NCBI GenBank assembly: GCA_963170165.1
Contig: CAUJGQ010000080.1
Span: 1 to 62,303 of the forward strand
Direction: 5' to 3'
Length of the DNA: 62,303 nt
From: Chloroflexota bacterium
Lineage (GTDB): Bacteria; Chloroflexota; Dehalococcoidia; CAUJGQ01
Shown here: positions 50,298-60,352 of the stretch, one piece after another
How the letters are laid out: each line of letters begins with the position of its first letter
Position numbering within the stretch: position 1 is the stretch's first letter
Made by a program: the position numbers and the translations under genes
Notes under the pieces: model-generated
Told to the model about the DNA's origin: nothing
Database searches by the model: none
Seen by the model: the letters and a program-made list of their open reading frames with translations, nothing else

Positions 50298-51124
50298 CGC
50301 GCGCCGTTTTGCCCCCGGTGTGGGACCGGCAACTGAAGAAGGCACGGCGCTTTGTCCGCTCACCCAAGGGCTACCTGTTGGTAGCGCTGGTGGCGCTGGC
50401 TATTCCCGGTGTCGTGCAGGCGGGCAGCGGCGCGCTGTCCATGCTCGTGTGGGCAGCGGCGGGCGCTGCCGGTATGGAAGTGGTGCTGGTGCGGCTGCGC
50501 GGCAGCGGCTGGCGTATCCCCAGCAGCGCCCTGCTCACCGGGCTGATCACCGGTATGGTGTTGGGCGCCGCCGAACCCTGGTACGCCGCGCTGGGGGCGG
50601 GGGTGCTGGCTACCGATGCCAAGCACCTGCTGCGCTCTGGGCGGGCGCACATCTTCAATCCGGCGGCGGCTGGCCTGGTGGCCGTGTATTTCCTGTTTGG
50701 CACCGGCCATAGCTGGTGGGGGGCGCTCGCCGAGCTGCCCGCCTGGGTCAACCTGGTGGCGCTGGTCCCCTATGTGCTGGTGGCGGAGCGCGCCAATAAG
50801 CTGCCCGCCGCGCTCAGCTTCCTGCTGGCGTACTTCGGCCTGCTCACCGCCGCTGCCTTCGTGCAGCCGGAGACGGTGGCGGAGCTGTACCGCCAGCCGT
50901 TCCTGGCGGCGACGCTGTACTTTGCCTTCTTCATGGTCACCGACCCGCCGACCTCTCCGGTGCCGTTCCGCGATCAGTTGTGGTTCGGGCTGCTGACCGC
51001 GGCCGCCACCTTCGCCCTGTTCGAGACCACCGGCGCTGTGTACTTCTTGCCCGCGGGGCTGCTGGTGGCGAACGCCGCCTATGCCGCCTGGCGCATCGCG
51101 CGGCAGCCCGGCCGGGGGCGCTGA
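50276..51124 (+). CDS. RnfD/NqrB-like membrane protein
   Basis: 282 aa, about nine hydrophobic helices. The RnfD/NqrB signature loops GRAHIFNPAAAGLVAVYF and FFMVTDPPTSPVPF are present. It lacks the [S/T]GAT flavin motif, so it is not itself flavinylated by that rule. With the FMN-binding protein and ApbE it forms a compact extracytosolic electron-transfer module of the type described in flavinylation surveys. Confidence 0.85.
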   Translation: MVTNIGVTRAVLPPVWDRQLKKARRFVRSPKGYLLVALVALAIPGVVQAGSGALSMLVWAAAGAAGMEVVLVRLRGSGWRIPSSALLTGLITGMVLGAAEPWYAALGAGVLATDAKHLLRSGRAHIFNPAAAGLVAVYFLFGTGHSWWGALAELPAWVNLVALVPYVLVAERANKLPAALSFLLAYFGLLTAAAFVQPETVAELYRQPFLAATLYFAFFMVTDPPTSPVPFRDQLWFGLLTAAATFALFETTGAVYFLPAGLLVANAAYAAWRIARQPGRGR

Positions 51125-51132
51125 GGCGGCGC

Positions 51133-53439
51133 TCAGTCCGCGGAGGTGGCTACCGGCAGCGCTCCCTGGGCCAGCGCCTCCAGTACTGCGCCCGGCTTCA
51201 TCGGCAGGTGGACAGGCCGGACGCCGGTGGCGCGGGCGATGGCATTGGCCACGGCAGCGGCCGGCGGCACCAACGGGACCTCGGCCACGCCGCGCACACC
51301 GAACGGATGGCGTGGGTTGGGAATCTCCAGCAGCACGGTGTCGATCATCGGCACGTCGAGCGTGGTGGGCAGGCGGTAGTCGAGCAGGCTCGCGTTGCGC
51401 ATCACGCCATCATCCCCGACGAAGTACTCCTCATGCAGCGCCCAGCCGATGCCCTGCACCGCCGCGCCCTGCACCTGCCCGGCCACGTAGTCCGGGTGCA
51501 GCGCCCGGCCTGCGTCGATGAAGGCGGTGCAGCGCAGGACATCAACCTTACCCGTCTCGGCATCGACCTCGACATCGACGATATTGCCGCCGAAGATCGG
51601 CCCAACGGCGTTGTTGTCGTTGATAGCAGAGGCGACCACCGGTCCGCCTGTTGCCAGCAGCCGCCGGGCCAGGTCCTTGAAGCCGATGGACTTGGCGCCT
51701 TCGGCTGTTTCGGCGGAGAAGACGCCACCTGCGAACTGTACCGCTTCCGGCTCTACTTCCCACAGCAGGGCGGCACGGCGCGTCATCTGCTGCTTGATCG
51801 CCTGGGCGGCATGATAGATGGCCAGCGTCGTGTCATAGGTCGTGCGGCTGCCGGCCGTGGCGCCTGTCCAGCCGATGGAGTCCGTGTCGGTGACCGATGG
51901 ATGGACATCGGCGGCGGCTAGCCCCAGCGCCTCCGCGGCGGCCATGGCGGAGGTGGCGCGGCTGCCCCCAATATCAACGGCGCCGGTGACGCAGTTGACG
52001 GTTCCGTCTGCGTTGACGGACAGCTGCACCGAGGAGCGGTTGCCGCCGTTGTGGCGATAGGCAACGGCCACGCCGCGACCGCGGTTCGGCCCCTCCAGCG
52101 GGGCGCGGTAGTGCGGGTGGTCACGCATCGCCTCCAACAGCTCGACATAGCCGATCGGGGCGAAGCGGTTGCCGTTGGGGTCGCGGTCGCCCTCGCGGAC
52201 GGCGTTCTTCAGCCGCAGTTCCAGCGGGTCCATTCCCAGCCGCTCCGCCAGATCATCGATCACGCTGTCCACGGCGAAGGTGGCCTGCGGCTGGCCGGGG
52301 GCGCGGTAGGAGGCCGTCTTGGGCCGGTTGACGACGACGTCGTAGCCATCTACCTGCACGTTCTCGACGTTGTAGCAGGCGGTGCAGGTGACCACGCCGC
52401 CGCCGACCGGCGAGCCAGGGTAGGCGCCGGCGTCATATGCCAGGTAGACCTTCAGCGCCGTGATGCGGCCGTCGCGCGTGGCGCCGGCGGTACAGCGCAT
52501 GTAGCTGCCCGAGGCCGGGCCGGCCGTCTCCAGCACCTCCTTGCGCGTGAGCGACAGCTTGACCGGGCGGCCGCTCATGCGCGAGAGCACGGCGCAGATT
52601 GGGTCGGTGTACGTGATGTTCTTGCCGCCGAAGCCGCCGCCGATCTCCATGGGAATGACCTTCACCGAGGACTCGGGCACACCGAGCATGGCGGCGGTGC
52701 TGGTGCGGATGTTGAAGGTGCTCTGGGTGCTGGTCCAGATCGTGATCTTGCCGTCCGGCTGCCATAGCACCGTCGAGGAAGGGGGCTCGATGTAGCCCTG
52801 GTGCACAGGCGAGGTGGTGAACTCGCGCTCCACCACCACATCGGCGGCAGCGAGCGCCGCCTCCACATCGCCCCGCCGAATCTGCTGGTGACTGGCGACG
52901 TTGCCGTGCTGGCCGGTGTCGGTGCCCCGGTCGAAGCGTGCGACCTTGTAATGGGACGTCAGGCGTTCATGGAGGATCGGCGCATCGGGGCGCATGGCGT
53001 CACGGACATCGAAGACGGCCGGCAGCGGCTCGTACTCCACCTCCACCAGGCGGGCAGCCTCTTCGGCAGTGTGCACATCGGTGGCGGCGACGGCGGCGAC
53101 CGCGTGCCCGACATACAGCACCTTGGTGCTGGCGAGCAGGTTCTCGGCCAGCATCCGGGCGTTGGCCTGCGTCTCGGCCAGATCAAGGATGCGGTCCTCA
53201 ATGATCGGCAGACCGGCCGCGGTCATCACGGCGACCACGCCGGGCAGTGCGGCGGCTTTGCTGGTATCGATGCGCAGGATGCGGGCGTGGGCATAGGGGC
53301 TGCGCACCAGCTTGGCGTATGCCGTACGCGGTAGCCGTACATCCGCGGCGTAGCGCGCGCGGCCGGTGACCTTATCCACGCCGTCATGCCGTACCGGGGT
53401 GGTACCCAGCACGCGAAATCCAGCTGCGCTCTCTGCCAT
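51133..53439 (-). CDS. Xanthine dehydrogenase-family molybdopterin subunit (orphan)
   Basis: 768 aa large subunit. Two-domain aldehyde oxidase/xanthine dehydrogenase fold: GRARYAADVRLPRTAYAKLVRSPYAHARI, IEIGGGFGGK loop (GGGFGGK), YRAPGQPQATFAVDSVIDDLAERLG and a C-terminal GVRGVAEVPLVPPAAAVANAI with the catalytic Glu. The CO-dehydrogenase loop AYRCSFR is absent. The small [2Fe-2S] and FAD subunits that usually accompany it are not next to it. Convergent with the flavin electron-transfer module (8 bp between stops). ATG 53439 follows GGGAGGG. Confidence 0.9.
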   Translation of the reverse strand: MAESAAGFRVLGTTPVRHDGVDKVTGRARYAADVRLPRTAYAKLVRSPYAHARILRIDTSKAAALPGVVAVMTAAGLPIIEDRILDLAETQANARMLAENLLASTKVLYVGHAVAAVAATDVHTAEEAARLVEVEYEPLPAVFDVRDAMRPDAPILHERLTSHYKVARFDRGTDTGQHGNVASHQQIRRGDVEAALAAADVVVEREFTTSPVHQGYIEPPSSTVLWQPDGKITIWTSTQSTFNIRTSTAAMLGVPESSVKVIPMEIGGGFGGKNITYTDPICAVLSRMSGRPVKLSLTRKEVLETAGPASGSYMRCTAGATRDGRITALKVYLAYDAGAYPGSPVGGGVVTCTACYNVENVQVDGYDVVVNRPKTASYRAPGQPQATFAVDSVIDDLAERLGMDPLELRLKNAVREGDRDPNGNRFAPIGYVELLEAMRDHPHYRAPLEGPNRGRGVAVAYRHNGGNRSSVQLSVNADGTVNCVTGAVDIGGSRATSAMAAAEALGLAAADVHPSVTDTDSIGWTGATAGSRTTYDTTLAIYHAAQAIKQQMTRRAALLWEVEPEAVQFAGGVFSAETAEGAKSIGFKDLARRLLATGGPVVASAINDNNAVGPIFGGNIVDVEVDAETGKVDVLRCTAFIDAGRALHPDYVAGQVQGAAVQGIGWALHEEYFVGDDGVMRNASLLDYRLPTTLDVPMIDTVLLEIPNPRHPFGVRGVAEVPLVPPAAAVANAIARATGVRPVHLPMKPGAVLEALAQGALPVATSAD

Positions 53440-53708
53440 CGTCTCGGCCCTCCCGCAGGGGAGTATACCGCAGCAGCGGGACAGCCGGGCCGCACTCCCT
53501 TCGTAACTAGATTGATACGCTGTGGCCGCTGAGGGTCCCCGGCGGCCGTGGCATGATGGGGGAAACGGGCATCCGGCAGCCGGGGTGCGGTCTCTCCCGG
53601 CAGCTGCGGACGGGGCAGCGCGCACTGAGCAACACGGAGGGGACGCAGACCCCGGTATGGCAGCGCTCCTCGTTCTCTCCGGATGCCGCGCGACCGAAGG
53701 AAGCGCTC

Positions 53709-55472
53709 ATGATCGGACCGGACCGGCCCCGGGCACACGGGACGGCGCTGCTGTGGCAGCGGCCTGGGGTGCGGCTGATCGCCCTCGTGACCATTGCCGT
53801 GCTGCTGCTGGGCGCGGTGGGGGCGGTGCTGGCGTGGCGCAACTACCAGTCGGCGCGCGCCCGCGTGATGGATGAGACCGGCGCCATCGCCCGCGCCGCC
53901 GCCGCCGAGACCGACCGGCTGCTGCGCGACCGGCTTGACCTGCTGGCCAGCGTCGCCGCGGCGCCGGCCGTGCGCTCCGGCGATCCGGCAACGATGGAGA
54001 TCTATTTCACCTATCTGGCGGCCAACCAGCGCAGCCTGGAGCGTATCGGCTGGATTGATGCGGCCGGCTTCCGGCGGGCGGGCGCACGGCCCGGACCTCC
54101 GGGAGCGCTGCTCAATCTGGCTGACCACGACTTCCACCAGGCGGTGATGCAGAGCGGCCAGCCGTTTGCCGGCGCGGGGGTGATCTCGCCGGTGGATGGC
54201 GCGCCCCACCTGCCATTGGCGGTGCCGACGCAGAACCTCAATGGCAGTGCCAATGGCGTGCTGGAGGGCGGGCTGACGGTGGCGCAGTTGCGGCGCTCGC
54301 TGGCCGGATTCCGGCTGGATCCAGGGGGAGCGGTCCTGCTGGTGGACCGTGCCGGGCGGATCACGACGGATGGAGAGGACAGCGGCGGCGAGCCGGTGCC
54401 TGGTGATGCCGCGGTGGTGGAGCAGGCGCGGGCCGCCGGACGCGGCGTGATGGCCGAGGCACGCGATCCGCGGGGCAATAGTGGCCGGCTGGTGGCCTTT
54501 GCCCCGGTGCCGGTGGCGGGTGGCGTGCTGTTTGTCACCCGTCCGGCGGGGGAGGCCTTTGCCCCGGCGCGAGGCACGTTGCTGACGGAGGCAGCGGTGC
54601 TGGTGGCGGTGGCGCTGGCCGGGCTGCTGGGCGGGGTCTCCGCCGGCCGGCGGCTGGACCGGCTCTCGACCGCGCAGCAGCGGGCCATCGAAGAGGCCGA
54701 GACGCTGGCGGCGGAGAACGAGCGGCTGTATCTGGAGGCGCGCGATGCCGTCCAGGCGCGCGATGAGGTGCTGGCCTCGGTCTCCCACGATCTGAAGACG
54801 CCGATTACGGTGGTCAAGACCCAGGCCCAGCTGCTGCAGCGGCAGCTGCGACGGCTGGAGCTGAAGGAGGTGGACTTCGCCCAGGAGAGCTTGTCCGCCA
54901 TCGATGCCACTACCACCCGGCTGACCGGCATGATCAACGAGCTGCTGGACGTGGCCAAGCTCCAGATCGGCCAGCCGCTGGACCTGCATACCCGGCCGGT
55001 TGACCTGGTGCTGCTGGCCCGCGCGCGTGTGGAGGCGCTCGAAGCGACCACACCGCACCACCAGGTGCAGCTGGCCGCGGCCGCAGAGCGCGTGGTCGGG
55101 CAGTGGGACCCCGTCCGCCTGGAGCGGGTGATCGACAACCTGCTGTCCAATGCCATCAAGTACAGCCCCAGTGGCGGCCCGGTGACGGTAGCGGTACGGA
55201 GCACGGACGGTGAGGCGCTGCTGAGTGTGCGCGACCGCGGCATGGGCATCCCCGCCGAGGACCTGGTGCAGATCTTCGAGCGGTTTCACCGCGCCGGGAA
55301 TGTCGGCCGGGTGACGGGCAGCGGCATCGGCCTGGCCGGCGTCAAGCAGATCGTGGAACAGCACGGCGGCAGCATCCGCGCCGAGTCCCGGGAAGGTGAG
55401 GGCGCGACGTTTACCGTCTGCCTGCCGCTAGAGCCGCCGCCCACCAATGGCCACCGGCCGGTCGTGGACTGA
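53709..55472 (+). CDS. Membrane sensor histidine kinase
   Basis: 587 aa. TM helix near 22-42, an extracytoplasmic Cache-like sensor (about 45-290), second TM helix near 295-315, coiled linker, HisKA with the phosphorylated His360 (SVSHDLKTPITV) and a HATPase domain (N box NLLSNAIKYS, G1 DRGMGIP, G2 GSGIGLAGVKQIVEQHGG). Its response regulator is not adjacent. ATG 53709 follows AAGGAAGCG; longer upstream frame is unsupported. Confidence 0.9.
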   Translation: MIGPDRPRAHGTALLWQRPGVRLIALVTIAVLLLGAVGAVLAWRNYQSARARVMDETGAIARAAAAETDRLLRDRLDLLASVAAAPAVRSGDPATMEIYFTYLAANQRSLERIGWIDAAGFRRAGARPGPPGALLNLADHDFHQAVMQSGQPFAGAGVISPVDGAPHLPLAVPTQNLNGSANGVLEGGLTVAQLRRSLAGFRLDPGGAVLLVDRAGRITTDGEDSGGEPVPGDAAVVEQARAAGRGVMAEARDPRGNSGRLVAFAPVPVAGGVLFVTRPAGEAFAPARGTLLTEAAVLVAVALAGLLGGVSAGRRLDRLSTAQQRAIEEAETLAAENERLYLEARDAVQARDEVLASVSHDLKTPITVVKTQAQLLQRQLRRLELKEVDFAQESLSAIDATTTRLTGMINELLDVAKLQIGQPLDLHTRPVDLVLLARARVEALEATTPHHQVQLAAAAERVVGQWDPVRLERVIDNLLSNAIKYSPSGGPVTVAVRSTDGEALLSVRDRGMGIPAEDLVQIFERFHRAGNVGRVTGSGIGLAGVKQIVEQHGGSIRAESREGEGATFTVCLPLEPPPTNGHRPVVD

Positions 55473-55481
55473 CCGGCGCGG

Positions 55482-56462
55482 TTACCGCTGAAACGGGCCG
55501 AAGCTGGCGCCCACCTCCGCGGCGGCGGCGTCGCAGGCGGCCAGGGCAGCGGGGGGCAGGCGCACGCCGGCGGCAGCGAGCGTGTCTTCCAGTTGCTCCG
55601 GACGCGATGCGCCGACAATGGCGGCTGTCACCCCCGGTTGGGCCAGCGTCCAGGCGACGGCGAAGGTGGCCGGCGCCTGGCCATGCTCGGCAGCGATGGC
55701 GGCGTAACGCTCAACCGCGTCGAAGTTGCGGTCGTTCCAGTAGCGCTGGGCATACATCTCGGACAGGCCGAAGCGCGTGCCAGGCGTGGGCGTGCCGCGG
55801 ACGTGCTTGCCGGTGAGCAGCCCGCCCGCCAGCGGGTTGTGGACGATAACCCCTACCTCCTGGTCCTGGCATAGCGGCAGGATCTCCCGCTCAATCTCGC
55901 GGAACAGCAGGTTGTAGCGCGGCTGGATGCTGTCGAACCGGGTAATGCGCAGCCGGTCGCTGGTCCACAGCGCCTTGGCCAGTTGCCAGGCGGCGAAGTT
56001 GGAGCAGCCGATATAGCGCACCAGCCCGCCGCGCACCAGGTCTTCCAGCGCGCGCAGCGTCTCATCGATGGGCGTGGTCGTATCCCAACTGTGCACTTGA
56101 TACAGGTCGATGTAATCGGTGCGCAGCCGCCGCAGACTGGCGTGGACGGCGGCCAGCACGTGCCGCCGGTTCGTCCCGACGTCGTTGGCGCCGGGGCCCA
56201 TCCTTCCGGCGCACTTGGTGGCCAGGATGATCCGCTCACGATGACGCGGCAGCCACGTGCCGATCACGGCTTCGGTGGCGCCGGTCTCGTCAGCGCCCTG
56301 CGGGTAGACATCAGCGGTGTCAAAGAAGTTCACGCCGGCGTCCATCGCCCGGTCCATGATGGCGTGCGCGGCGGCCTCGTCTGCCTGGCGGCCAAAGGTC
56401 ATGGTGCCCAGGCAGATGGTGGAAACCTTGAGGCCCGTCCGGCCGAGGCGAGTGATCTTCAC
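55482..56462 (-). CDS. Aldo/keto reductase
   Basis: 326 aa TIM-barrel oxidoreductase. Catalytic tetrad members Asp (FFDTADVYPQG), Tyr of the same motif, Lys (ILATKCAGRMG) and His (YQVHSWD) are visible, and the NADPH loop IVGASRPEQLEDT is present. GTG start 56462 is preceded by AGGAG. Likely reduces aldehydes or ketones with NADPH. Confidence 0.92.
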   Translation of the reverse strand: MKITRLGRTGLKVSTICLGTMTFGRQADEAAAHAIMDRAMDAGVNFFDTADVYPQGADETGATEAVIGTWLPRHRERIILATKCAGRMGPGANDVGTNRRHVLAAVHASLRRLRTDYIDLYQVHSWDTTTPIDETLRALEDLVRGGLVRYIGCSNFAAWQLAKALWTSDRLRITRFDSIQPRYNLLFREIEREILPLCQDQEVGVIVHNPLAGGLLTGKHVRGTPTPGTRFGLSEMYAQRYWNDRNFDAVERYAAIAAEHGQAPATFAVAWTLAQPGVTAAIVGASRPEQLEDTLAAAGVRLPPAALAACDAAAAEVGASFGPFQR

Positions 56463-56558
56463 GGCGATGCGCTCCTGTCCGCCGTTGTGGCCTCCGGCAG
56501 CCACACGGCCCGCCCATGCTAGCGCGGGCGGCTGAGCGGGGAAAGCGCGCAGCGGCGG

Positions 56559-59414
56559 TCAGGGTGGCGGTCCCCCAGCCACCCGCGCGATGACGGCTAC
56601 GAGGCCGGCCGGGTGCATCGGCTTGGCGACATGCGCCTGGAAGCCGGCAGACAGTGCGTGCCGCCGGTCCTCTTCCGCCGCGTACGCGGTGAGCGCCACT
56701 GCGGGGAGGTTCTGCAGCCCGCGCTGTGCGCGCAAATCATGCAGGAGCGCGTAGCCGTCTTCCCCGGGCAGGCCGATATCGGCAATCAGCACGTGCGGGT
56801 CGCAGCGTGCCGCCAGCGCCCGTGCCTCCGGCGCCGAGGTGGCGGTGTGGACGGTGGCGCCTTCGCTGGTCAGCAGCAGATCCAGCAGGCGCAGCGTATC
56901 GATGTCGTCATCGACGGCGAGCAGGCGCAGGCCGGCCAGTGCCCCGGTCGCCCGGCCCGTGGCGCCCTCATCCGGGGAGGTGGCCGGACGCACCGGCGCG
57001 ACCGTGCACGGTAGCCGGACCGTGAAGCTGGCGCCCTGACCCGGCCCGCCACTGGCCGCTGCCACGCGGCCGCCGTGCAGCTCCACCAGGTGACTGACAA
57101 TCGCCAGCCCCAGTCCCAGCCCGCCCCGCCGGCGGGTGTGGGTGCTGTCTTCCTGGCGGAAGCGGTCAAAGACGAACGGTAGGAAGGCGGGGGCGATACC
57201 GGCGCCGGTGTCGCGCACGGTCAGCACGGCATCGGGCCCTTCCTGGTCCAACGTCACCTTGACGCGGCCGGCTGCGGGCGTGAACTTGATGGCGTTGGTG
57301 AGCAGGTTGGCGATCACCTGTTGCAGCCGGGCGGAGTCACCGTTGACGATCAGCGTTCCCGCGGGGGCCGTCCATTCCAGCGCCACGCCGGCGGCCTCGG
57401 CGGCGGGGGCAGCGGCGCTGACGGCGGCGGCGATGGCGGTGGCCATGTTCAGCGGCTCCCGCACGATTGTCAGCTTGCCGGTGATGATGCGTGAGGCGTC
57501 TAGCAGGTCTTCTACCAGCCGCGCTTCCACGCGGGCGTTGCGCTCAATCGCCGCCAACGCCTCGGAGGCACGAGCGCCGGATAGGCGGCCGCCGCGCAGC
57601 AGCTCGGCGTAGGCGGCGATCGGCGTCAGTGGGGTGCGCAGCTCGTGGGAGATGACGGAGAGGAACTCGTCTTTGGCGCGGCTGGCGGCCTCGGCGGCGG
57701 CGCGGGCGCGGCCGGTGGCGTCATACAGCTGCGCTCGTTCCAGGGCCGCGCCGCACAGCCCGGCGACCGCCTGAAAGAACGACTGCTCCTCCGGGGTAAA
57801 CGGCGGCCGGACGCCAAAGCTCAGGCTCATGCCGCCGATGGTCGCATCCCGCACAGTCAGCGGCGCTGCCACGATGGCGTGGATATCCCGGCCGCTGACA
57901 GTCTCCTGCAAGGTGGGGAACCGGCTCATGATCGCGCCTTGCTGTTCGATCATCACCACCGCGCCGGTGTGAATCGCCTCGGTCAGCGGGCTGGGGGTGG
58001 CCAGCGATACCCGCTGTAGCGCACTGACCGTCTCCGGTGCGTAGCCCTCGGCGCGTACCAGCATGATCACCTGGTTGTCGTCTTCGGCGCGCAGGCAGAT
58101 CAGTCCGCAGATCGCGCCCAGGCCGGTCATGCCCTCTTCCAGAATGGCGCGGGCCACGCTGTCGACGGTGGCGGAGGCAGCCAGCGCCGCGGTCAGCCGC
58201 TGGAGCCGCACCAGCCGCTGCCGTTCGCGCTCCAACTCGGCACGGGCGGCGCGCTCCCGTGCGAGGGTGGCCTCGCGCTCCACCTCTGCCCGTTTGCGCG
58301 CGTCGATATCGATGGCAACGCTGATGCGCTCGTCGCCGTGCGTGCCGGCGCTCAGCAGACCCATCATTACCCACACGCGTGAGCCGTCTGGGCGGAGCAG
58401 CTGCTGCTCGTAGGGCGTGCTGCGGCCGTGGAGCGTGGCCTCGGCGATGGCGTGCCGGTCGCGCTCGTGGTGCTCGGGTGGGGTGATGTCGGTCCAGCGC
58501 AGGCCGGCTTGCACCTGCTCGCGGGTGCGGCCGGTGATCCGCAGCAGCTCGTCGTTGATCTCGTGGATCATCCCCTGGCTGTCACCAACGGCGATGCCGA
58601 GCAGGCCGGCCTCGAACAGCCGCTGCATGTGCGCGCGGCTGGCGGCGAGCTCGAGCTCAGCCCGGCGCTGCTCGGTAATATCCTCGTTGATGGCGATGAT
58701 GCCGGTCAGGGTGCCCTGCGGATCACGGATCGGCACGGCGGCGTTGCGGATCGTCTTGCGCGTGCCATCGAACGCCTGAATGTCAATGACTTCGCCGAGG
58801 ATGCTCTGACCGCTCCTGAGCACGCGCGCCATTGCCCAGTCCTCGGGTGCGAGCGGTACGCCGCTTTCCGGCCACCAGCCCTGGTAGACGCCATACTGCT
58901 CGGGGCCGACGTCCCGCTCGCCCGCCCAGATGCGGCTGCCGGCCGGATTGGCGGAGAGGATGGTGCCCTGGGCATCGGCGACCCACACCCCCACCGGCAG
59001 GCTATCGAGCACCTGGCGCAGGCGGCGCTCGCTGTCGCGCAGGGCGGCCTCGGCCTCGTGCCGGGTCGTGACCTCCCGGAAAAAGACCGACAGCCCGCTG
59101 TCATCCGGGAAGATGCGCACCTCGAACCACTGCCCGAAGGGCTCGTACCGGGCCTCGAAGGCGGCCGGCTCACCGGTGGCCACGGCGTGGCGGAAGCGCT
59201 GTTCGAAGGTCGTGCCCGTCACCTCGGGAAACGACTCCCACACCACGGTGCCAAGCAGGTCCGCCACGGTGCTGCCCATCTGCGTGGCCGCGACCGGATT
59301 GAGGTAGACGAACCGCCAGTCGCGGTCCAGCACGTAGAAGGCGTCACTCATGTGATCGAGGGCGGTTGCGGCGGCGTCGATGTCCCGGGGCATATCCGCG
59401 CTCTGCTCGGCCAT
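56559..59414 (-). CDS. PAS-PAS-PAS-GAF hybrid histidine kinase
   Basis: 951 aa, soluble. Three PAS domains (about 15-130, 135-260, 265-385; e.g. YVLDRDWRFVYLNPVAA), a GAF domain (about 410-555), HisKA with His590 (VISHELRTPLTP), HATPase (NLLTNAIKFTPAAGRV, RRRGGLGLGLAIVSHLVELHGG) and a C-terminal receiver with the phospho-acceptor Asp in HVLIADIGLPGEDGY. Cytoplasmic sensing, signal unknown. Start at 59414; the extension to 59531 overlaps the promoter region of the next gene. Divergent from an enoyl-CoA hydratase. Confidence 0.92.
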   Translation of the reverse strand: MAEQSADMPRDIDAAATALDHMSDAFYVLDRDWRFVYLNPVAATQMGSTVADLLGTVVWESFPEVTGTTFEQRFRHAVATGEPAAFEARYEPFGQWFEVRIFPDDSGLSVFFREVTTRHEAEAALRDSERRLRQVLDSLPVGVWVADAQGTILSANPAGSRIWAGERDVGPEQYGVYQGWWPESGVPLAPEDWAMARVLRSGQSILGEVIDIQAFDGTRKTIRNAAVPIRDPQGTLTGIIAINEDITEQRRAELELAASRAHMQRLFEAGLLGIAVGDSQGMIHEINDELLRITGRTREQVQAGLRWTDITPPEHHERDRHAIAEATLHGRSTPYEQQLLRPDGSRVWVMMGLLSAGTHGDERISVAIDIDARKRAEVEREATLARERAARAELERERQRLVRLQRLTAALAASATVDSVARAILEEGMTGLGAICGLICLRAEDDNQVIMLVRAEGYAPETVSALQRVSLATPSPLTEAIHTGAVVMIEQQGAIMSRFPTLQETVSGRDIHAIVAAPLTVRDATIGGMSLSFGVRPPFTPEEQSFFQAVAGLCGAALERAQLYDATGRARAAAEAASRAKDEFLSVISHELRTPLTPIAAYAELLRGGRLSGARASEALAAIERNARVEARLVEDLLDASRIITGKLTIVREPLNMATAIAAAVSAAAPAAEAAGVALEWTAPAGTLIVNGDSARLQQVIANLLTNAIKFTPAAGRVKVTLDQEGPDAVLTVRDTGAGIAPAFLPFVFDRFRQEDSTHTRRRGGLGLGLAIVSHLVELHGGRVAAASGGPGQGASFTVRLPCTVAPVRPATSPDEGATGRATGALAGLRLLAVDDDIDTLRLLDLLLTSEGATVHTATSAPEARALAARCDPHVLIADIGLPGEDGYALLHDLRAQRGLQNLPAVALTAYAAEEDRRHALSAGFQAHVAKPMHPAGLVAVIARVAGGPPP

Positions 59415-59566
59415 GTCGTGCTCGTGTACCTCGTGGTCGTATGGTAGCAAGTTGGACAGGCGTCTACCCGGCGATTGGCGTAACCGTGTCACGACTGTGA
59501 TAGCGCTTGCGCCTAGCGGTGAGAAGCGCACACTGCGGGGAAACGACGGCTGAGTAGGAGGAATCC

Positions 59567-60352
59567 ATGACCGCGCAGGTGACCCCAGCGCATGCGACCT
59601 TCGAGAAGCGGGGACGGGTGGGGCTGATTACGCTCAACCGGCCGGAGCGGCTCAATGCCTGGTCGATGGAGATGGCAGCGCAAGTCCGGGAGGGGATTGA
59701 AGAGAGCAACGCCGATGACGGCATCGGCGCCGTGGTGATCACCGGCGCTGGACGTGGCTTCTGCTCGGGCGCGGACCTCAAGCGCGAGCGGACCGCCACC
59801 CCCAGCGCCCGCCGCCGTGGCGAAGACGAGCCGCTGCCATTCTTCATGCAACGCTCTAAGCCGTTGATCGCCGCCATCAACGGCCCGGCCATCGGCGTAG
59901 GGTTGACGCTGACGTTGTGCTGCGATGTGCGCATCGCCTCCGAACAGGCGCGCCTGTCGGCCCGTTTTGTGCGCATCGGCCTGACACCGGAGCTGGGCTC
60001 GTCGTACTTCCTGCCGCAGATCACCGGCCTGGGAGCGGCACTGGACCTGATCCTCACCGGCCGCATCATCGATGCCGAGGAGGCAGGGCGGCTGGGCATG
60101 GTGAACCGGGTGGTGCCGCACGACCGGTTGCTGGATGAGGCGCTGGCCTACGCCGAGCTGGTTGCCTTCAACCCGACACAGCATGTGGCCTGGGCCAAAC
60201 GGCTGGTGTACAGCAACGCCGCCAACGATAACCTGCGTTCCGTGCTCCAGGCCGAGGATGAGATCTTCGGTCAGGCCACGCGCACGGCTGCCTTCGCCGA
60301 GGCGGGCCGCGCCTTCGTGGAGAAGCGCGAGCCGAACTTCCACGCCGGCTAA
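59567..60352 (+). CDS. Enoyl-CoA hydratase/isomerase-family protein
   Basis: 261 aa crotonase fold (GLITLNRPERLNAWSMEMAAQV, GRGFCSGADLKRE, NGPAIGVGLTLTLCCDVRIA). The positions of catalytic Glu144 and Glu164 are Thr and Val by eye (GVGLT, ARFVR), so it is not a canonical hydratase. GLTPELGSSYFLPQITG suggests an isomerase-like branch. ATG 59567 follows GTAGGAGG. Confidence 0.85.
   Translation: MTAQVTPAHATFEKRGRVGLITLNRPERLNAWSMEMAAQVREGIEESNADDGIGAVVITGAGRGFCSGADLKRERTATPSARRRGEDEPLPFFMQRSKPLIAAINGPAIGVGLTLTLCCDVRIASEQARLSARFVRIGLTPELGSSYFLPQITGLGAALDLILTGRIIDAEEAGRLGMVNRVVPHDRLLDEALAYAELVAFNPTQHVAWAKRLVYSNAANDNLRSVLQAEDEIFGQATRTAAFAEAGRAFVEKREPNFHAG

Noticed and set aside
51133-53439. Carbon monoxide dehydrogenase large subunit (CoxL)
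   Set aside because: The AYRCSFR active-site loop of form I CoxL is absent; the loop reads SYRAPGQPQ.
53226-55364. 712-aa minus-strand frame opposite the sensor kinase
   Set aside because: Antisense to a well-supported histidine kinase, with atypical amino-acid composition.
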